From contig JAADBR010000014.1 in NCBI GenBank assembly GCA_009995705.1, positions 1-61,460 of the forward strand: a stretch of DNA of 61,460 nt, read 5' to 3'. Below the pieces are notes generated by a model. The model was not told where the DNA came from. It searched no databases and worked only from the letters and a program-made list of their open reading frames with translations. The stretch comes from Microcystis aeruginosa W13-11. GTDB lineage: Bacteria > Cyanobacteriota > Cyanobacteriia > Cyanobacteriales > Microcystaceae. The position numbers and the translations under genes were made by a program. Of this stretch, positions 1 to 8,111 are shown in pieces (positions within the stretch are counted from its first letter, which is position 1; the number at the start of each line of letters is the position of its first letter).

Positions 1-443
1 ACAATCATCCGGATGTGGCAGCTTCCCTCAACAATTTAGCAGAATTGTACTACTCCCAAGGCAGATACCCAGAAGCGGAGCCTCTTTATCTAGAAGCATT
101 AGATTTGAGAAAACAACTCTTAGGAGACAATCATCCCCTTGTGGCAACTTCCCTCAACGATTTAGCAGGATTGTACGATTCCCAAGGCAGATACACAGAA
201 GCGGAACCTCTCTATCTAGAAGCATTAGATTTGAGAAAGCGACTCTTAGGAGACAATCATCCCGATGTGGCAACTTCCCTCAGCAATTTAGCACTATTGT
301 ACGATTCCCAAGGCAGATACACAGAAGCAGAACCTCTTTATTCTAAAGCATTACAAATTTGTGAGCAATCATTAGGAATAGCGCATCCAACAACAATGAC
401 GGTTCGAGGAAATTATGCTATCTGTCTTCGTCGTGGGGGATAG
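1..443 (+). CDS. TPR (kinesin-light-chain type) repeat protein, 3' part
   Basis: Only the C-terminal end is in the window. The reading frame is open to base 3 and the GTG at 15 is an internal valine, so the real start lies upstream. The protein consists of 42-residue tetratricopeptide units with the recurring signature NHPxVAxSLNxLAxLYxSQGRYxEAEPLYLEAL, typical of the KLC/TPR_12 class common in filamentous and colonial cyanobacteria. Such repeats are protein-binding scaffolds, often fused to NTPase, CHAT or kinase domains. No such domain is visible here, so the role cannot be given. The last unit degenerates and the protein ends in a short basic tail (CLRRGG). Confidence 0.85.
   Translation, partial: NHPDVAASLNNLAELYYSQGRYPEAEPLYLEALDLRKQLLGDNHPLVATSLNDLAGLYDSQGRYTEAEPLYLEALDLRKRLLGDNHPDVATSLSNLALLYDSQGRYTEAEPLYSKALQICEQSLGIAHPTTMTVRGNYAICLRRGG
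3..380 (+). repeat. Three tandem 126-bp coding repeats
   Basis: Three consecutive 126-bp units (starting near 3, 129 and 255) are very similar at the DNA level, each encoding one 42-residue TPR. High DNA identity suggests recent duplication or gene conversion between units. Confidence 0.85.
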
Positions 444-473
444 TTCTTAATCAAACTTAAACGGAGAAAATTA

Positions 474-716
474 ATGACAACCAACTTATTAAATAATGCT
501 ATTACCATAGATAACGAAATTCAACATGGTAAACCAATCTTAACAGGAACCCGAATCCCGATCGCCATTGTTATTGGTTCCCTGGCAGGAGGAATGAGCT
601 ATGAAGAAGTCATGGAGGAATATGGAGTTACTCAAGAGCAAATTCTTGCTTCTTTAGCATATTTTTCTGAACTTTTAAATAATGAAATCATTTATCCAAT
701 GGAGAAAACCAGTTGA
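474..716 (+). CDS. DUF433 antitoxin-like protein
   Basis: An 80-residue protein of the DUF433 type. The hallmark segment GKPILTGTRIPIAIVIGSLAGGMSYEEVMEEY sits around residues 19-48 and is followed by a helix (QILASLAYFSELL). DUF433 proteins carry a small winged-helix-like fold and are usually encoded just upstream of DUF5615 PIN-like proteins, with which they are thought to form toxin-antitoxin pairs. That is the arrangement here: the stop codon overlaps the TTG start of the next gene. The antitoxin role is inferred from family and context; no operator is evident upstream. Confidence 0.85.
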   Translation: MTTNLLNNAITIDNEIQHGKPILTGTRIPIAIVIGSLAGGMSYEEVMEEYGVTQEQILASLAYFSELLNNEIIYPMEKTS

Positions 717-1081
717 AAATTCGCTTTTTAATTGATGAAGACTGCCCCTTAAGTTTAAGCAACTTGCTAAATTCTAAAGGTTATGACGCTATTCATGTAA
801 AAACCTCTGGACTAAGTGGCACAAAAGACCCTGAGCTATTTCGATTTGCTCAACGAGAACAGCGAATTATTATTAGCCGTGATTTGGGATGGGCTAATAT
901 CAAAAATTATCCTCCCAATACCCATTGTGGTCTGATTATTTTACGATTTCCTTTTGATGCGATAGCGGTAGAAATTAGACAGGTTTTAGAAAATTTTATC
1001 AATACCGTAGATATAGAAGAAATTATTGGCTCAACGGTAATTGTGGATAAAAATAAGTTTAGGATCAGAAAATCTGGTTGA
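713..1081 (+). CDS. DUF5615 PIN-like toxin candidate
   Basis: A 122-residue protein that begins with TTG overlapping the DUF433 stop (TTGA). The N-terminal FLIDEDCPLSLSNLL and the central IIISRDLGWANIKNYPP segments are the acidic motifs of the DUF5615 (Mut7-C/PIN-like) family. Asp8, Glu9 and Asp10 plus the Asp in SRDLGWAN would form a metal-binding nuclease centre. Together with DUF433 it makes a probable type II toxin-antitoxin unit, with this protein as the ribonuclease. Length is normal for the family and the frame is intact. Confidence 0.82.
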   Translation: MKIRFLIDEDCPLSLSNLLNSKGYDAIHVKTSGLSGTKDPELFRFAQREQRIIISRDLGWANIKNYPPNTHCGLIILRFPFDAIAVEIRQVLENFINTVDIEEIIGSTVIVDKNKFRIRKSG

Positions 1082-1217
1082 CAAATTAATAGTGTTCCTA
1101 ATATAAATTAAACAGCGATCACCACTTTTAAACCTGATAGAAAAACAGCAATTCTTTTACAGTTAATTAAATTGTAATTGCTTTTTCCCTACCCAATAAA
1201 CCCAATAGAATAAACCC

Positions 1218-1475
1218 ATGAATACAACAACTCAAACCATCAAAGTCTATAACGAAATTATTGAACTAATCGCAAGGGGAACAACACCCCAATCTGTGAT
1301 TAACTTTCACCTTTCCGATATCGCTCAAAATCGCCTAGAAGACCTAATTTATCACGCTAAAAATAATGAACTTACCCAAGACGAAAAACAGGAACTCGAT
1401 TCTTATTTAATGCTAGAACATATTATGACCCTGGCAAAAGCAAAAGCTCATCAATATCTCAATGGAGCTAACTAA
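1218..1475 (+). CDS. Hypothetical protein upstream of HNH gene
   Basis: An 85-residue, mainly helical, charged protein with ATG start. It reads as amphipathic helices (IIELIARGTTPQSVINFHLSDIAQNRLEDLI, then TQDEKQELDSYLMLEHIMTLAKAKAHQYL). I do not assign a family. Its stop is one base before the ATG of the HNH gene, so the two were probably co-transcribed. In that position it resembles small helical proteins that often accompany solitary HNH nucleases in cyanobacteria, perhaps as antitoxin or partner; this is inference from position only. Confidence 0.65.
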   Translation: MNTTTQTIKVYNEIIELIARGTTPQSVINFHLSDIAQNRLEDLIYHAKNNELTQDEKQELDSYLMLEHIMTLAKAKAHQYLNGAN

Positions 1476-1476
1476 G

Positions 1477-1941
1477 ATGGCGCGACCCTACATCAGCACA
1501 GAATTACGAAAATTAGTCGCTGAACGTGCCGATTTTCTCTGTGAATATTGTTTAATTTCTGCTTCTGATAAAGTATCTGGCTGTCAGGTGGATCACATCA
1601 TTAGTGTAAAACATGGAGGATCAACTTCGGCTGATAATTTGTGCTATGCCTGTATTTTTTGCAATTTACAAAAAGGTACAGACTTGCTGAATACAACACA
1701 ATCATCGTATTCATTTAATCATTCAAATCACAGTTTAGACTTATTATGGGATTATGGGATGGATTATATTGTTAATATTGTTTTGCAGTACAAAAAAGGT
1801 CATAAAAAATCATGGAAAAACAACTATTACTCAATAAAATTAAACAAGCAGTACAAGCGATCGAACCACAATCGCAAATATTCCTTTATGGTTCACGGGC
1901 GCGAAACGATGCTAAAGCAGACTCTGATTGGGATATATTAG
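1477..1941 (+). pseudogene. HNH endonuclease, C-terminus replaced
   Basis: The start at 1477 (MARPYIST) is preferred over the upstream in-frame codon because it directly follows the previous gene. The first about 68 residues are a good HNH nuclease core: a CEYC zinc knuckle, VDHIISxKHGG with the catalytic His, ADNL, and a CxxC (ACIFCNLQKGTDL). After TDL the protein stops resembling the family. It runs into the 74-bp direct repeat and then a lysine- and asparagine-rich tail that overlaps the MNT gene by 130 bases. The usual C-terminal region (phenylalanine-asparagine-proline segment and following helix) is absent. I read this as a gene truncated by the insertion or rearrangement that brought in the MNT/HEPN pair. 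Confidence 0.7.
1681..1754 (+). repeat. 74-bp direct repeat, copy 1
   Basis: This 74-bp block inside the HNH frame recurs at 2675-2748 with five mismatches by eye. The two copies bracket the MNT/HEPN pair. Confidence 0.9.
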
Positions 1942-2126
1942 TGTTAGTTGATGGGATCACCAACCCTACTCGCACATCTCAAATCCGTCGTCAAATTTAT
2001 GAAATCGAATGGGAAACAGAAGAAGTTATTTGTACCATTGTTCGCAGCAAAAATCAATGGGAACATCCCTTATTACAAACTACTCCTTTCTGGCAATCAG
2101 TTAACAAAGAAGCTATTATGCTATGA
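1812..2126 (+). CDS. mntA: MNT-type nucleotidyltransferase antitoxin
   Basis: A 104-residue minimal nucleotidyltransferase. The motif GSRAR at 27-31 and DSDWD (metal-binding Asp39 and Asp41) mark the Pol-beta superfamily MNT fold. In HEPN/MNT systems the MNT partner neutralises the HEPN ribonuclease, in characterised cases by adding AMP residues to a tyrosine near the HEPN active site. The stop overlaps the next start (ATGA), as usual for such pairs. The gene begins inside the 3' end of the truncated HNH frame. The symbol follows family naming and is not specific to this organism. Confidence 0.85.
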   Translation: MEKQLLLNKIKQAVQAIEPQSQIFLYGSRARNDAKADSDWDILVLVDGITNPTRTSQIRRQIYEIEWETEEVICTIVRSKNQWEHPLLQTTPFWQSVNKEAIML

Positions 2127-2521
2127 GTAAAAATTCTCTTCATGATCAACTAATTAGGTATCGTTTAAATCGTGCAGAGGAAGCTTATCAAGATGCTTGT
2201 TCTCTTGCTGATGGTGCAAGATGGAATAGTTGTATCAATCGTCTATACTATAGTTGCTTTTATGATGTTACGGCTTTACTTGCTTATGATAATCTCTCAT
2301 CTCCAAAACATACAGGTGTCCGTAGTCTCTTCAATAAAAACTACATCCGTAGTGAAATTATTTCAAAAGACTTTGGTGCAATTTATAACGAATTGTTTGA
2401 ATACCGTCTTGAAGCAGATTATACAGACTTTGCAGATTTTGATGAATTACAAGTTCTTCCTTTCATTGCAAAAGTGAGAGATTTTTTAAATATAATTTCA
2501 GACCTGCTTCCTACTGATTAA
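2123..2521 (+). CDS. hepT: HEPN-domain toxin of the MNT/HEPN pair
   Basis: A 132-residue all-helical protein of the HEPN (UPF0332-like) type: RAEEAYQDACSLADGARWNSCINRLYYSCFYDVTALL is the classic first helical pair. The later EYRLEADYTDF segment sits where the HEPN RNase motif (R followed by 4-6 residues and H) and target tyrosine occur. Here the R is followed by tyrosine rather than an obvious His, as in the UPF0332 branch, so nuclease activity is uncertain. It overlaps mntA by four bases. Probable toxin of a toxin-antitoxin unit. Confidence 0.8.
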   Translation: MSKNSLHDQLIRYRLNRAEEAYQDACSLADGARWNSCINRLYYSCFYDVTALLAYDNLSSPKHTGVRSLFNKNYIRSEIISKDFGAIYNELFEYRLEADYTDFADFDELQVLPFIAKVRDFLNIISDLLPTD

Positions 2522-2819
2522 ATGACAAAAGTATTGTATAGCAATACATTAAGTAAAGAGCATCTCAATACACAAATGATTCGTAATAATTTACAAATGA
2601 TGCGACAGTCACATCCATCGTCTTAACTGCGATCAATTTGACTATGGGATGGACTATGATTGATCATTGATGAAGACTTGCCAAATACAACACAATCATC
2701 GTATTCATTCAATCATTCAAATAATAGTTTAGACTTATTATGGGATTACCGTAGGTGCTTCTCATCCATGGCCCTTAGATTACCAGATTTCGTCCCCCCC
2801 CCTGAACGGTGACAATTTA
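2522..2819. other. Gene-free spacer with rearrangement scars
   Basis: No convincing gene. It holds the second copy of the 74-bp repeat, a short stretch (2640-2660) resembling the sequence just after copy 1, and a run of nine or ten Cs near 2795. Confidence 0.6.
2675..2748 (+). repeat. 74-bp direct repeat, copy 2
   Basis: Second copy of the block at 1681-1754. It is non-coding here, although the same peptide-like reading (NTTQSSYSFNHS) is retained in one frame. Confidence 0.9.
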
Positions 2820-3353
2820 TCAGCGTTTTCTCCTTGTTTGTCGCCGGTGATACCGTTGATGAACTAGGCGATAGCTCACAAAATAGGTTATCGTAGCAAA
2901 TACCGTCGCTGATAGTAAGCAACCAAAAAACAGGGTCAAAAGAAATTGGCCGCCAGAACTAGCTAACTTTTCGGTGAAGCTTTGATTAGTTTGAAAAATG
3001 TTGCCCAGATTCGATCGCCCGCTTTGACCAAGAATAAACTCTCCTAATCTATAATTAAACAGGAAAATCGGCAGATCGGTCACGGGATTGCTGATATAAG
3101 TACCAGCAGCAGCGGCAATTTTGTTGGCACGAAATAGGGTGGCCAAAAAGATAGCGATGATGATTTGAAGGCCCATCCACGGGAAAAATCCCGAAAAAAC
3201 TCCCAAGGCAAAACCCCTGGCAATTTCCCTAGGATGTCCTTGTAATCGCATTAAGCGAATATACCAATAGCGCAAAAATCGCAGTAAGCGATTACTCGAA
3301 TATTTGCGGCTTTTTCTCGCTTTTAATGACCGTGAGCGCATATTTTCGGGCAT
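2820..3353 (-). CDS. DUF2062 membrane protein
   Basis: A predicted integral membrane protein of the DUF2062 family. It has a basic N-terminus, then the signature GHPREIARGFALGVFSGFFPWMGLQ leading into a hydrophobic helix, the SNPVTDLPIF motif, and a second hydrophobic stretch near the C-terminus followed by an Arg-rich tail. Function is not established; members occur widely in bacteria as small inner-membrane proteins. I prefer the ATG at 3353 (177 residues); a TTG at 3392 would add 13 residues but leave only 14 bases to the divergent mnmE start. The gene is divergent from mnmE. Confidence 0.8.
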   Translation of the reverse strand: MPENMRSRSLKARKSRKYSSNRLLRFLRYWYIRLMRLQGHPREIARGFALGVFSGFFPWMGLQIIIAIFLATLFRANKIAAAAGTYISNPVTDLPIFLFNYRLGEFILGQSGRSNLGNIFQTNQSFTEKLASSGGQFLLTLFFGCLLSATVFATITYFVSYRLVHQRYHRRQTRRKR

Positions 3354-3406
3354 AAATGCTGACAAAATTGATACCGACTTCAATTTTAGCAAGGAGTGAT
3401 TAAGAG

Positions 3407-4780
3407 ATGTTGAACACAGGGGATACGATCGCTGCCATCGCTACGGCGATCGTTCCGCAACAGGGTAGCATCGGTATTGTCCGTTTATCCGGTAGTGAGG
3501 CAGTGGCGATCGCTCGTCAGATGTTCCATACCCGCAATCGTCAAAAATGGCAAAGTCATCGTCTTCTCTACGGTTATATCCGACATCCCCAAAGTCAAGC
3601 AATTATCGATGAAGCTTTACTGTTGCTAATGTTAGCACCCCGCTCTTTTACTCGCGAGGATGTGGTGGAATTTCACTGTCATGGCGGCATTATGCCCGTA
3701 CAACAGGTGTTACAGTTATGTCTAGAAAATGGGGCGCGTTTGGCACAAGCGGGGGAATTTAGCCTGCGTGCCTTTCTTAACGGCAGAATTGACCTAACTC
3801 AAGCCGAAAGCGTCGTCGATCTCGTTGGGGCGCGTTCTCCCCAAGCGGCACAATTTGCCCTCGCTGGTTTACAGGGGAAACTCGCGCAACCGATCCGCCA
3901 TTTGCGTGCCACCTGTCTCGATATTTTGGCTGAAATTGAGGCCCGTATTGACTTTGAAGAGGATTTACCACCCTTGGATCACGAGGCAGTTCTCCATAGC
4001 ATAGAACAGGTTTTTTGTCAAGTAAATTTAATTTTAGCTACTGCCGAGCGCGGGGAATTGCTGCGTAGTGGTCTAAAAGTGGCGATTGTGGGACGGCCGA
4101 ATGTGGGTAAATCCAGTTTGTTAAATGCTTGGAGTCGGAGCGATCGAGCGATTGTCACCGATTTACCTGGCACTACTCGCGATATCGTCGAATCTCAGCT
4201 AGTTGTGGCGGGAATTCCCGTACAAGTCCTCGATACGGCAGGAATTCGCTCGGCCAGCGATCGAGTCGAACAAATTGGGGTGGAACGTTCCCGTCAAACG
4301 GCCCGGTCTGCTGATTTAGTTCTCTTAACCGTCTCCGCAGAGTCAGGGTGGACCGAGGAGGACGAGGAAATTTATCGCTCTGTCAGCGATCGCCGATTAA
4401 TTTTAGTGATTAATAAAATTGATTTGGTTAATCCAGAAACGGTAATTTACCCAGCAGAAATTGAGCGAGTTGTCAAGCTATCTGCCGTCCAAAATCAGGG
4501 TATTGAAGACTTAGAAAAAACTATTATTAATGCTGTCCAAAATCAAGAACTACAGGCGGCTAATTTGGATTTAGCCATTAATCAACGACAGGCGGCCGCT
4601 TTAACTAGGGCGAAAATTGCTTTGCAACAGGTCAAAAACACAATTGACCAAAATTTACCTTTTGATTTTTGGTCGATCGATCTGCGTACTGCCATTCAAG
4701 CTTTAGGAGAAATTACCGGCGAAGAAGTAACTGAATCGGTACTCGATCGCATTTTTAGCCGTTTTTGTATTGGCAAGTAA
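3407..4780 (+). CDS. mnmE: tRNA modification GTPase MnmE
   Basis: A 457-residue full-length MnmE (TrmE). With MnmG it installs the aminomethyl-type modification at the wobble uridine of certain tRNAs, using tetrahydrofolate-bound one-carbon units. Visible parts are the N-terminal folate-binding domain ([24 protein letters not shown]), a helical domain, the inserted G domain with GRPNVGKSS (about 226-234), DTAG and NKID motifs, and the invariant C-terminal CIGK with the functional cysteine. All family hallmarks are present. It is transcribed alone and convergent with the coiled-coil gene array. Confidence 0.97.
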   Translation: MLNTGDTIAAIATAIVPQQGSIGIVRLSGSEAVAIARQMFHTRNRQKWQSHRLLYGYIRHPQSQAIIDEALLLLMLAPRSFTREDVVEFHCHGGIMPVQQVLQLCLENGARLAQAGEFSLRAFLNGRIDLTQAESVVDLVGARSPQAAQFALAGLQGKLAQPIRHLRATCLDILAEIEARIDFEEDLPPLDHEAVLHSIEQVFCQVNLILATAERGELLRSGLKVAIVGRPNVGKSSLLNAWSRSDRAIVTDLPGTTRDIVESQLVVAGIPVQVLDTAGIRSASDRVEQIGVERSRQTARSADLVLLTVSAESGWTEEDEEIYRSVSDRRLILVINKIDLVNPETVIYPAEIERVVKLSAVQNQGIEDLEKTIINAVQNQELQAANLDLAINQRQAAALTRAKIALQQVKNTIDQNLPFDFWSIDLRTAIQALGEITGEEVTESVLDRIFSRFCIGK

Positions 4781-4864
4781 GCAATTAGAAAATCGGGTCA
4801 ACCAGAAACAAGTTTTTATCCTTTTGTGTTGGTTTAACTGTAGTTTTGTTGAGAATTAGAGAGA

Positions 4865-5182
4865 TCAGATATTACTGGAAAAAAATACTTTCCAAGCGGC
4901 CGTAATAATGGCACTTCCCAAAAGGATAATCAATGTCCAGACCTGATTTTTTTGGGTTCCCTCTACCGATATTAGCCGATTGTCGATGCCTTCGATTTTC
5001 TCGTCTAACACTTTAATATCCCCTTTGATATCTGCTTGTCCTATCTCAAGTTTTGTTAAGCGATTATCTAATCGATCAAACCGTTCATCAATCTTATCGA
5101 ATTTCTGGCTAACTTCCTTGATACTGTCTTTAATTTCTTTGAGGACGACATCAAGGGAATAAGTAACAGTTTCGTTAGACAT
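4865..5182 (-). CDS. Small coiled-coil membrane protein, array copy 1
   Basis: A 105-residue member of a family with six copies in this window. Layout: a conserved N-terminal MSNETVTYSL, a heptad-patterned coiled coil (EVSQKFDKIDERFDRLDNRLTKLE), a conserved LDEKIEGIDNRLISVEGTQKN segment, and one C-terminal transmembrane helix (VWTLIILLGSAIITAAW) ending KVFFSSNI. No enzyme motif. The shape resembles XhlA-like and Borrelia Bdr-like tail-anchored coiled coils, but homology cannot be claimed. This copy has the most divergent N-terminal half (DVVLKEIKDSIKEV) and the longest coil of the four tandem copies. A GGAGT ribosome site lies before the ATG. Confidence 0.8.
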   Translation of the reverse strand: MSNETVTYSLDVVLKEIKDSIKEVSQKFDKIDERFDRLDNRLTKLEIGQADIKGDIKVLDEKIEGIDNRLISVEGTQKNQVWTLIILLGSAIITAAWKVFFSSNI

Positions 5183-5295
5183 TTGGTAAACTCCTATACT
5201 GCATCTGGTTGGATATAATTTTATCTTAAGTCTAGGCTTTAAGAAAATTTTCTTTCAGGAGCGGTTAACTGTAGTCTTGTTGAGGATTAGAGAAC

Positions 5296-5604
5296 TCAGA
5301 TATTACCAGAAAAAAATACTTTCCATCCGGCCGTAATAATGGCACTCCCCAAAAGGATGATCAATGTCCAGACCTGATTTTTTTGGGTTCCTTCCACTGA
5401 TATTAGCCGATTGTCGATGCCTTCGATTTTCTCGTCTAACACTTTAATATCCCCTTTGAGATCGGTTACTCCTATTTCTAGTTTGGTTAACCGATCTTCT
5501 ACCTTGTCAAATCTTTCGTTAACCCGCTTCTCAAGCGAGTCAATCTTCCCCTCAATCCTTGTTAGGACAGCTTCTAGGGAATAAGTAACAGTTTCGTTAG
5601 ACAT
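5296..5604 (-). CDS. Small coiled-coil membrane protein, array copy 2
   Basis: A 102-residue paralog. N-terminal MSNETVTYSLEAVLTRIEGKID is followed by SLEKRVNERFDKVEDRLTKLEIGVTDLKGDIK, a heptad/hendecad-like coil, and then the conserved LDEKIEGIDNRLISVEGTQKN and the transmembrane helix ending KVFFSGNI. It is nearly identical to copies 3 and 4 over the last 50 residues while the coil length differs. The upstream spacer carries the same putative ribosome-binding site (AGGAGT) as the other units. Function unknown. Confidence 0.8.
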   Translation of the reverse strand: MSNETVTYSLEAVLTRIEGKIDSLEKRVNERFDKVEDRLTKLEIGVTDLKGDIKVLDEKIEGIDNRLISVEGTQKNQVWTLIILLGSAIITAGWKVFFSGNI

Positions 5605-5716
5605 TGGGTCAACTCCTATACTGCATCTGGTTGGATATAATTTTATCTTAAGTATAGGCTTAAAAAATTTTCCTTTCAGGAGCGGTTAACTCTAGTCTTG
5701 TTGAGAATCAGAGAAC

Positions 5717-5992
5717 TCAGATATTACCAGAAAAAAATACTTTCCATCCGGCCGTAATAATGGCACTTCCCAAAAGGATAATTAATGTCCAAACCTGATT
5801 TTTTTGGGTTCCCTCTACCGATATTAGCCGATTGTCGATGCCTTCGATTTTCTCGTCTAACACTTTAATATCCCCTTTGAGATCGGTTAATCCTATTTCT
5901 ACTTTTGTCAAGCGCTCATCAATCTTATCGATCTTTCCCTCAATCCTTGTGAGGACAGCTTCTAGGGAATAAGTAACAGTTTCGTTAGACAT
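5717..5992 (-). CDS. Small coiled-coil membrane protein, array copy 3
   Basis: A 91-residue paralog. Compared with copy 2 it lacks 11 residues of the coil: after MSNETVTYSLEAVLTRIEGKID it goes directly to KIDERLTKVEIGLTDLKGDIK. An 11-residue difference equals one hendecad repeat, the same unit that is triplicated in the copy at 43616. The C-terminal half and membrane helix match copy 2. Function unknown. Confidence 0.8.
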   Translation of the reverse strand: MSNETVTYSLEAVLTRIEGKIDKIDERLTKVEIGLTDLKGDIKVLDEKIEGIDNRLISVEGTQKNQVWTLIILLGSAIITAGWKVFFSGNI

Positions 5993-6104
5993 TTGGTAAA
6001 CTCCTATACTGCATCTGGTTGGATATAATTTTATCTTAAGTCTAGGCTTAAAAAATTTTCCTTTCAGGAGCGGTTAACTCTAGTCTTGTTGAGAATCAGA
6101 GAAC

Positions 6105-6359
6105 TCAGATATTACTTGAAAAAAATACTTTCCATCCGGCCGTAAAAATAGCACTCCCCAAAAGGATAATCAATGTCCAGACCTGATTTTTTTGGGTTCC
6201 CTCTACCGATCTGAGACGATTGTCGATGCTTTCAACCTTTTCGGTTAAAGTGGCTACTCCTATTTCCACTTTGGTTAACCGTTCATCGATTTTGTCGATC
6301 TTCCCCTCAATCCTTGTCAGAATAGCTTCTAGGGAATAAGTAACAGTCTCGTTAGACAT
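6105..6359 (-). CDS. Small coiled-coil membrane protein, array copy 4
   Basis: An 84-residue paralog. I start it at the conserved MSNETVTY (6359), because an upstream in-frame extension would be translated spacer and the AGGAG site sits at the same distance as in the other copies. This is the shortest coil: the LKGDIKVLDEKIEG block is replaced by ATLTEKVES, a seven-residue shortening. The membrane helix (VWTLIILLGSAIFTAGW) and tail KVFFSSNI are retained. Function unknown. Confidence 0.8.
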   Translation of the reverse strand: MSNETVTYSLEAILTRIEGKIDKIDERLTKVEIGVATLTEKVESIDNRLRSVEGTQKNQVWTLIILLGSAIFTAGWKVFFSSNI

Positions 6360-6702
6360 TTGGTAAACTCCTATACTGCATCCGGTTGGATATAATTTTA
6401 TCTTAAGTCTAGGCTTTTTGGCATTCCTTACCCTATAGTTAACTTTACTTTTGTCCAACCACTGAGATAGTGTTAGGTGAAAACTTAGATAGTTTCTTGT
6501 CACTGATTACCAGTTACTGTTCATTCTCTACGGAAAAACCCTAACTGCCAATTTTTTCGGGAACTTCCTAACATCCCATTCATCTTAAAGCCCAGATTCC
6601 ACAGGGAAAAAGGGGGAAATCCAGAGAGTTTCAGGCTTCTTTCCTAGCCCTCTCGGTTTTCTTTTGCTATAAATTGGGTTATGTGTGCAAAGGAGTGAGC
6701 GA

Positions 6703-7899
6703 GTGACGTTTAGCATCGAACCAAAAATTATCAATCCGCCCAAAAACCGTCATGATTATCAATTGTCGGAAGTAATTCGCTATCGTGCTTGGGTAGAGAT
6801 TGATCGCTCGGCCTTGCAACAAAACGTGCAAAAAGTCAAGGCCTTATTAGCCCCAAAAACGGAATTAATGGCGGTAATTAAAGCCGATGCTTACGGACAC
6901 GGGGCAGTTAAGGTGGCTAACAGCGTTTTAGAAGCCGGAGCGCAGTCTTTAGCCATCGCAACTATCGGGGAAGGTATCGAACTACGGGAAGCGGGAATCG
7001 TTGCCCCAATTATGATTTTAGGGGCAGTCAATACCCCAGAAGAAGTGGCAGCCTTAGCCCATTGGCAATTGCAACCCACCCTGGTGCAAATCGAACAGGT
7101 GCAAATTTTTGCCGCCGTTATGAGACGCTTAGAGCAGCGGCTGCCGGTCCATATCAAACTAGATACGGGGATGTCTCGCTTAGGTACACCATGGCACAAC
7201 GGCACAAAATTCGTCGAACAGGTTTTAGAGGCTCCTAACCTGAAAATTGCCAGTATATACTCGCATTTTGCCACGGCTGACGATCCCAATCCCGAAATCA
7301 TGCAGTTACAACGGCAAAGATTCCAACAAGCGATCGCCGAGTTAAGATCAAAAGGTTATCATCCCCCCTGTCTGCATTTAGCCAACTCTGCCGCTACCCT
7401 AAGCGATCGATCTCTGCACTATGATCGAGTTAGAGTGGGATTAGCTCTCTACGGTCTTTATCCTGCCGATCATCTCACCGATAAAGTCCCTTTGCAACCG
7501 GTGCTGCAAGTAAAAGCACGCATTGCTCAAGTCAAAACCATTGCCGCTGGCTCTGGAGTGAGTTATGGTCATCAGTACATAGCGGCAAAAGACACCCGTA
7601 TTGCTGTGGTCGGTATCGGTTACGCTGATGGAATTCCCCGCAATCTCTCCAATCGTTTAAAAGTATCCCTGAGAGGACGTTTAGTACCCCAAATCGGCGC
7701 GATAACCATGGATCAGTTAATGATTGATGTGAGCGAGATTCCAGAGGTAAAAACAGGGGAAATCGTCACACTTATCGGTAAAGATGATCCACAGTGCATC
7801 ACCGCCGACGATTGGGCGCGGGATTTAGGTACGATATCCTGGGAAATTCTCTGCGGTTTTAAGCATCGTTTGCCGCGAATTACTATTAGCAATGGCTAA
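6703..7899 (+). CDS. alr: Alanine racemase
   Basis: Pyridoxal-phosphate enzyme that makes D-alanine for peptidoglycan. The N-terminal barrel has VIKADAYGHG, with the PLP lysine near residue 60, HANSAA-like (HLANSAAT), and the catalytic tyrosine in GVSYGHQY near residue 288; the C-terminal domain has GIGYADGIPR. I choose GTG at 6703 because AAGGAG lies seven bases upstream (6690-6695); the in-frame GTG at 6685 lies before that site. An N-terminal extension of about 27 residues precedes the barrel. Length about 398 residues, normal. It stands alone. Confidence 0.95.
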   Translation: MTFSIEPKIINPPKNRHDYQLSEVIRYRAWVEIDRSALQQNVQKVKALLAPKTELMAVIKADAYGHGAVKVANSVLEAGAQSLAIATIGEGIELREAGIVAPIMILGAVNTPEEVAALAHWQLQPTLVQIEQVQIFAAVMRRLEQRLPVHIKLDTGMSRLGTPWHNGTKFVEQVLEAPNLKIASIYSHFATADDPNPEIMQLQRQRFQQAIAELRSKGYHPPCLHLANSAATLSDRSLHYDRVRVGLALYGLYPADHLTDKVPLQPVLQVKARIAQVKTIAAGSGVSYGHQYIAAKDTRIAVVGIGYADGIPRNLSNRLKVSLRGRLVPQIGAITMDQLMIDVSEIPEVKTGEIVTLIGKDDPQCITADDWARDLGTISWEILCGFKHRLPRITISNG

Positions 7900-8111
7900 T
7901 TATGGCGGTGACTTAAAAAATGTCAATTGGTGGCAATTCTTATTGTTAACTGACTGGTGAGATCTGTAATTAATTTTGCCTAGACACTTGCCTTAGTCAA
8001 GTGCGATCGCTAATTGTCAGGCTAGATGAGGGGATGAATTCTCCGGTGCTTTAGGTTAGAATAAACAGGGTTAATCGACGGCAACTGATTAGTTTTACCC
8101 TAGAGGCAGCG

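Larger units (their letters stand above)
4865..6420 (-). repeat. Tandem array of four gene-plus-spacer units
   Basis: Four units, each a coiled-coil membrane gene plus about 110 bp of spacer, repeat head to tail; start codons are 422, 388 and 367 bases apart. The spacers contain near-identical blocks: a 3' block with GGAGCGGTTAACT (plus-strand reading) and a 5' block with CTGCATCTGGTTGGATAT and ATTTTATCTTAAG. Unit length varies because the coiled-coil-coding part differs. The pattern indicates tandem duplication with unequal exchange. Confidence 0.9.

Noticed and set aside
2172..2477. 101-codon frame inside hepT
   Set aside because: Out-of-frame shadow of the HEPN gene.
4865..6420. CRISPR-like periodicity in the array
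   Set aside because: Units are about 370-420 bases with coding sequence, not short repeats with unique spacers.
8003..8010. GCGATCGC as a regulatory palindrome
   Set aside because: It is HIP1, an octamer spread throughout many cyanobacterial genomes inside and between genes; no position-specific role.
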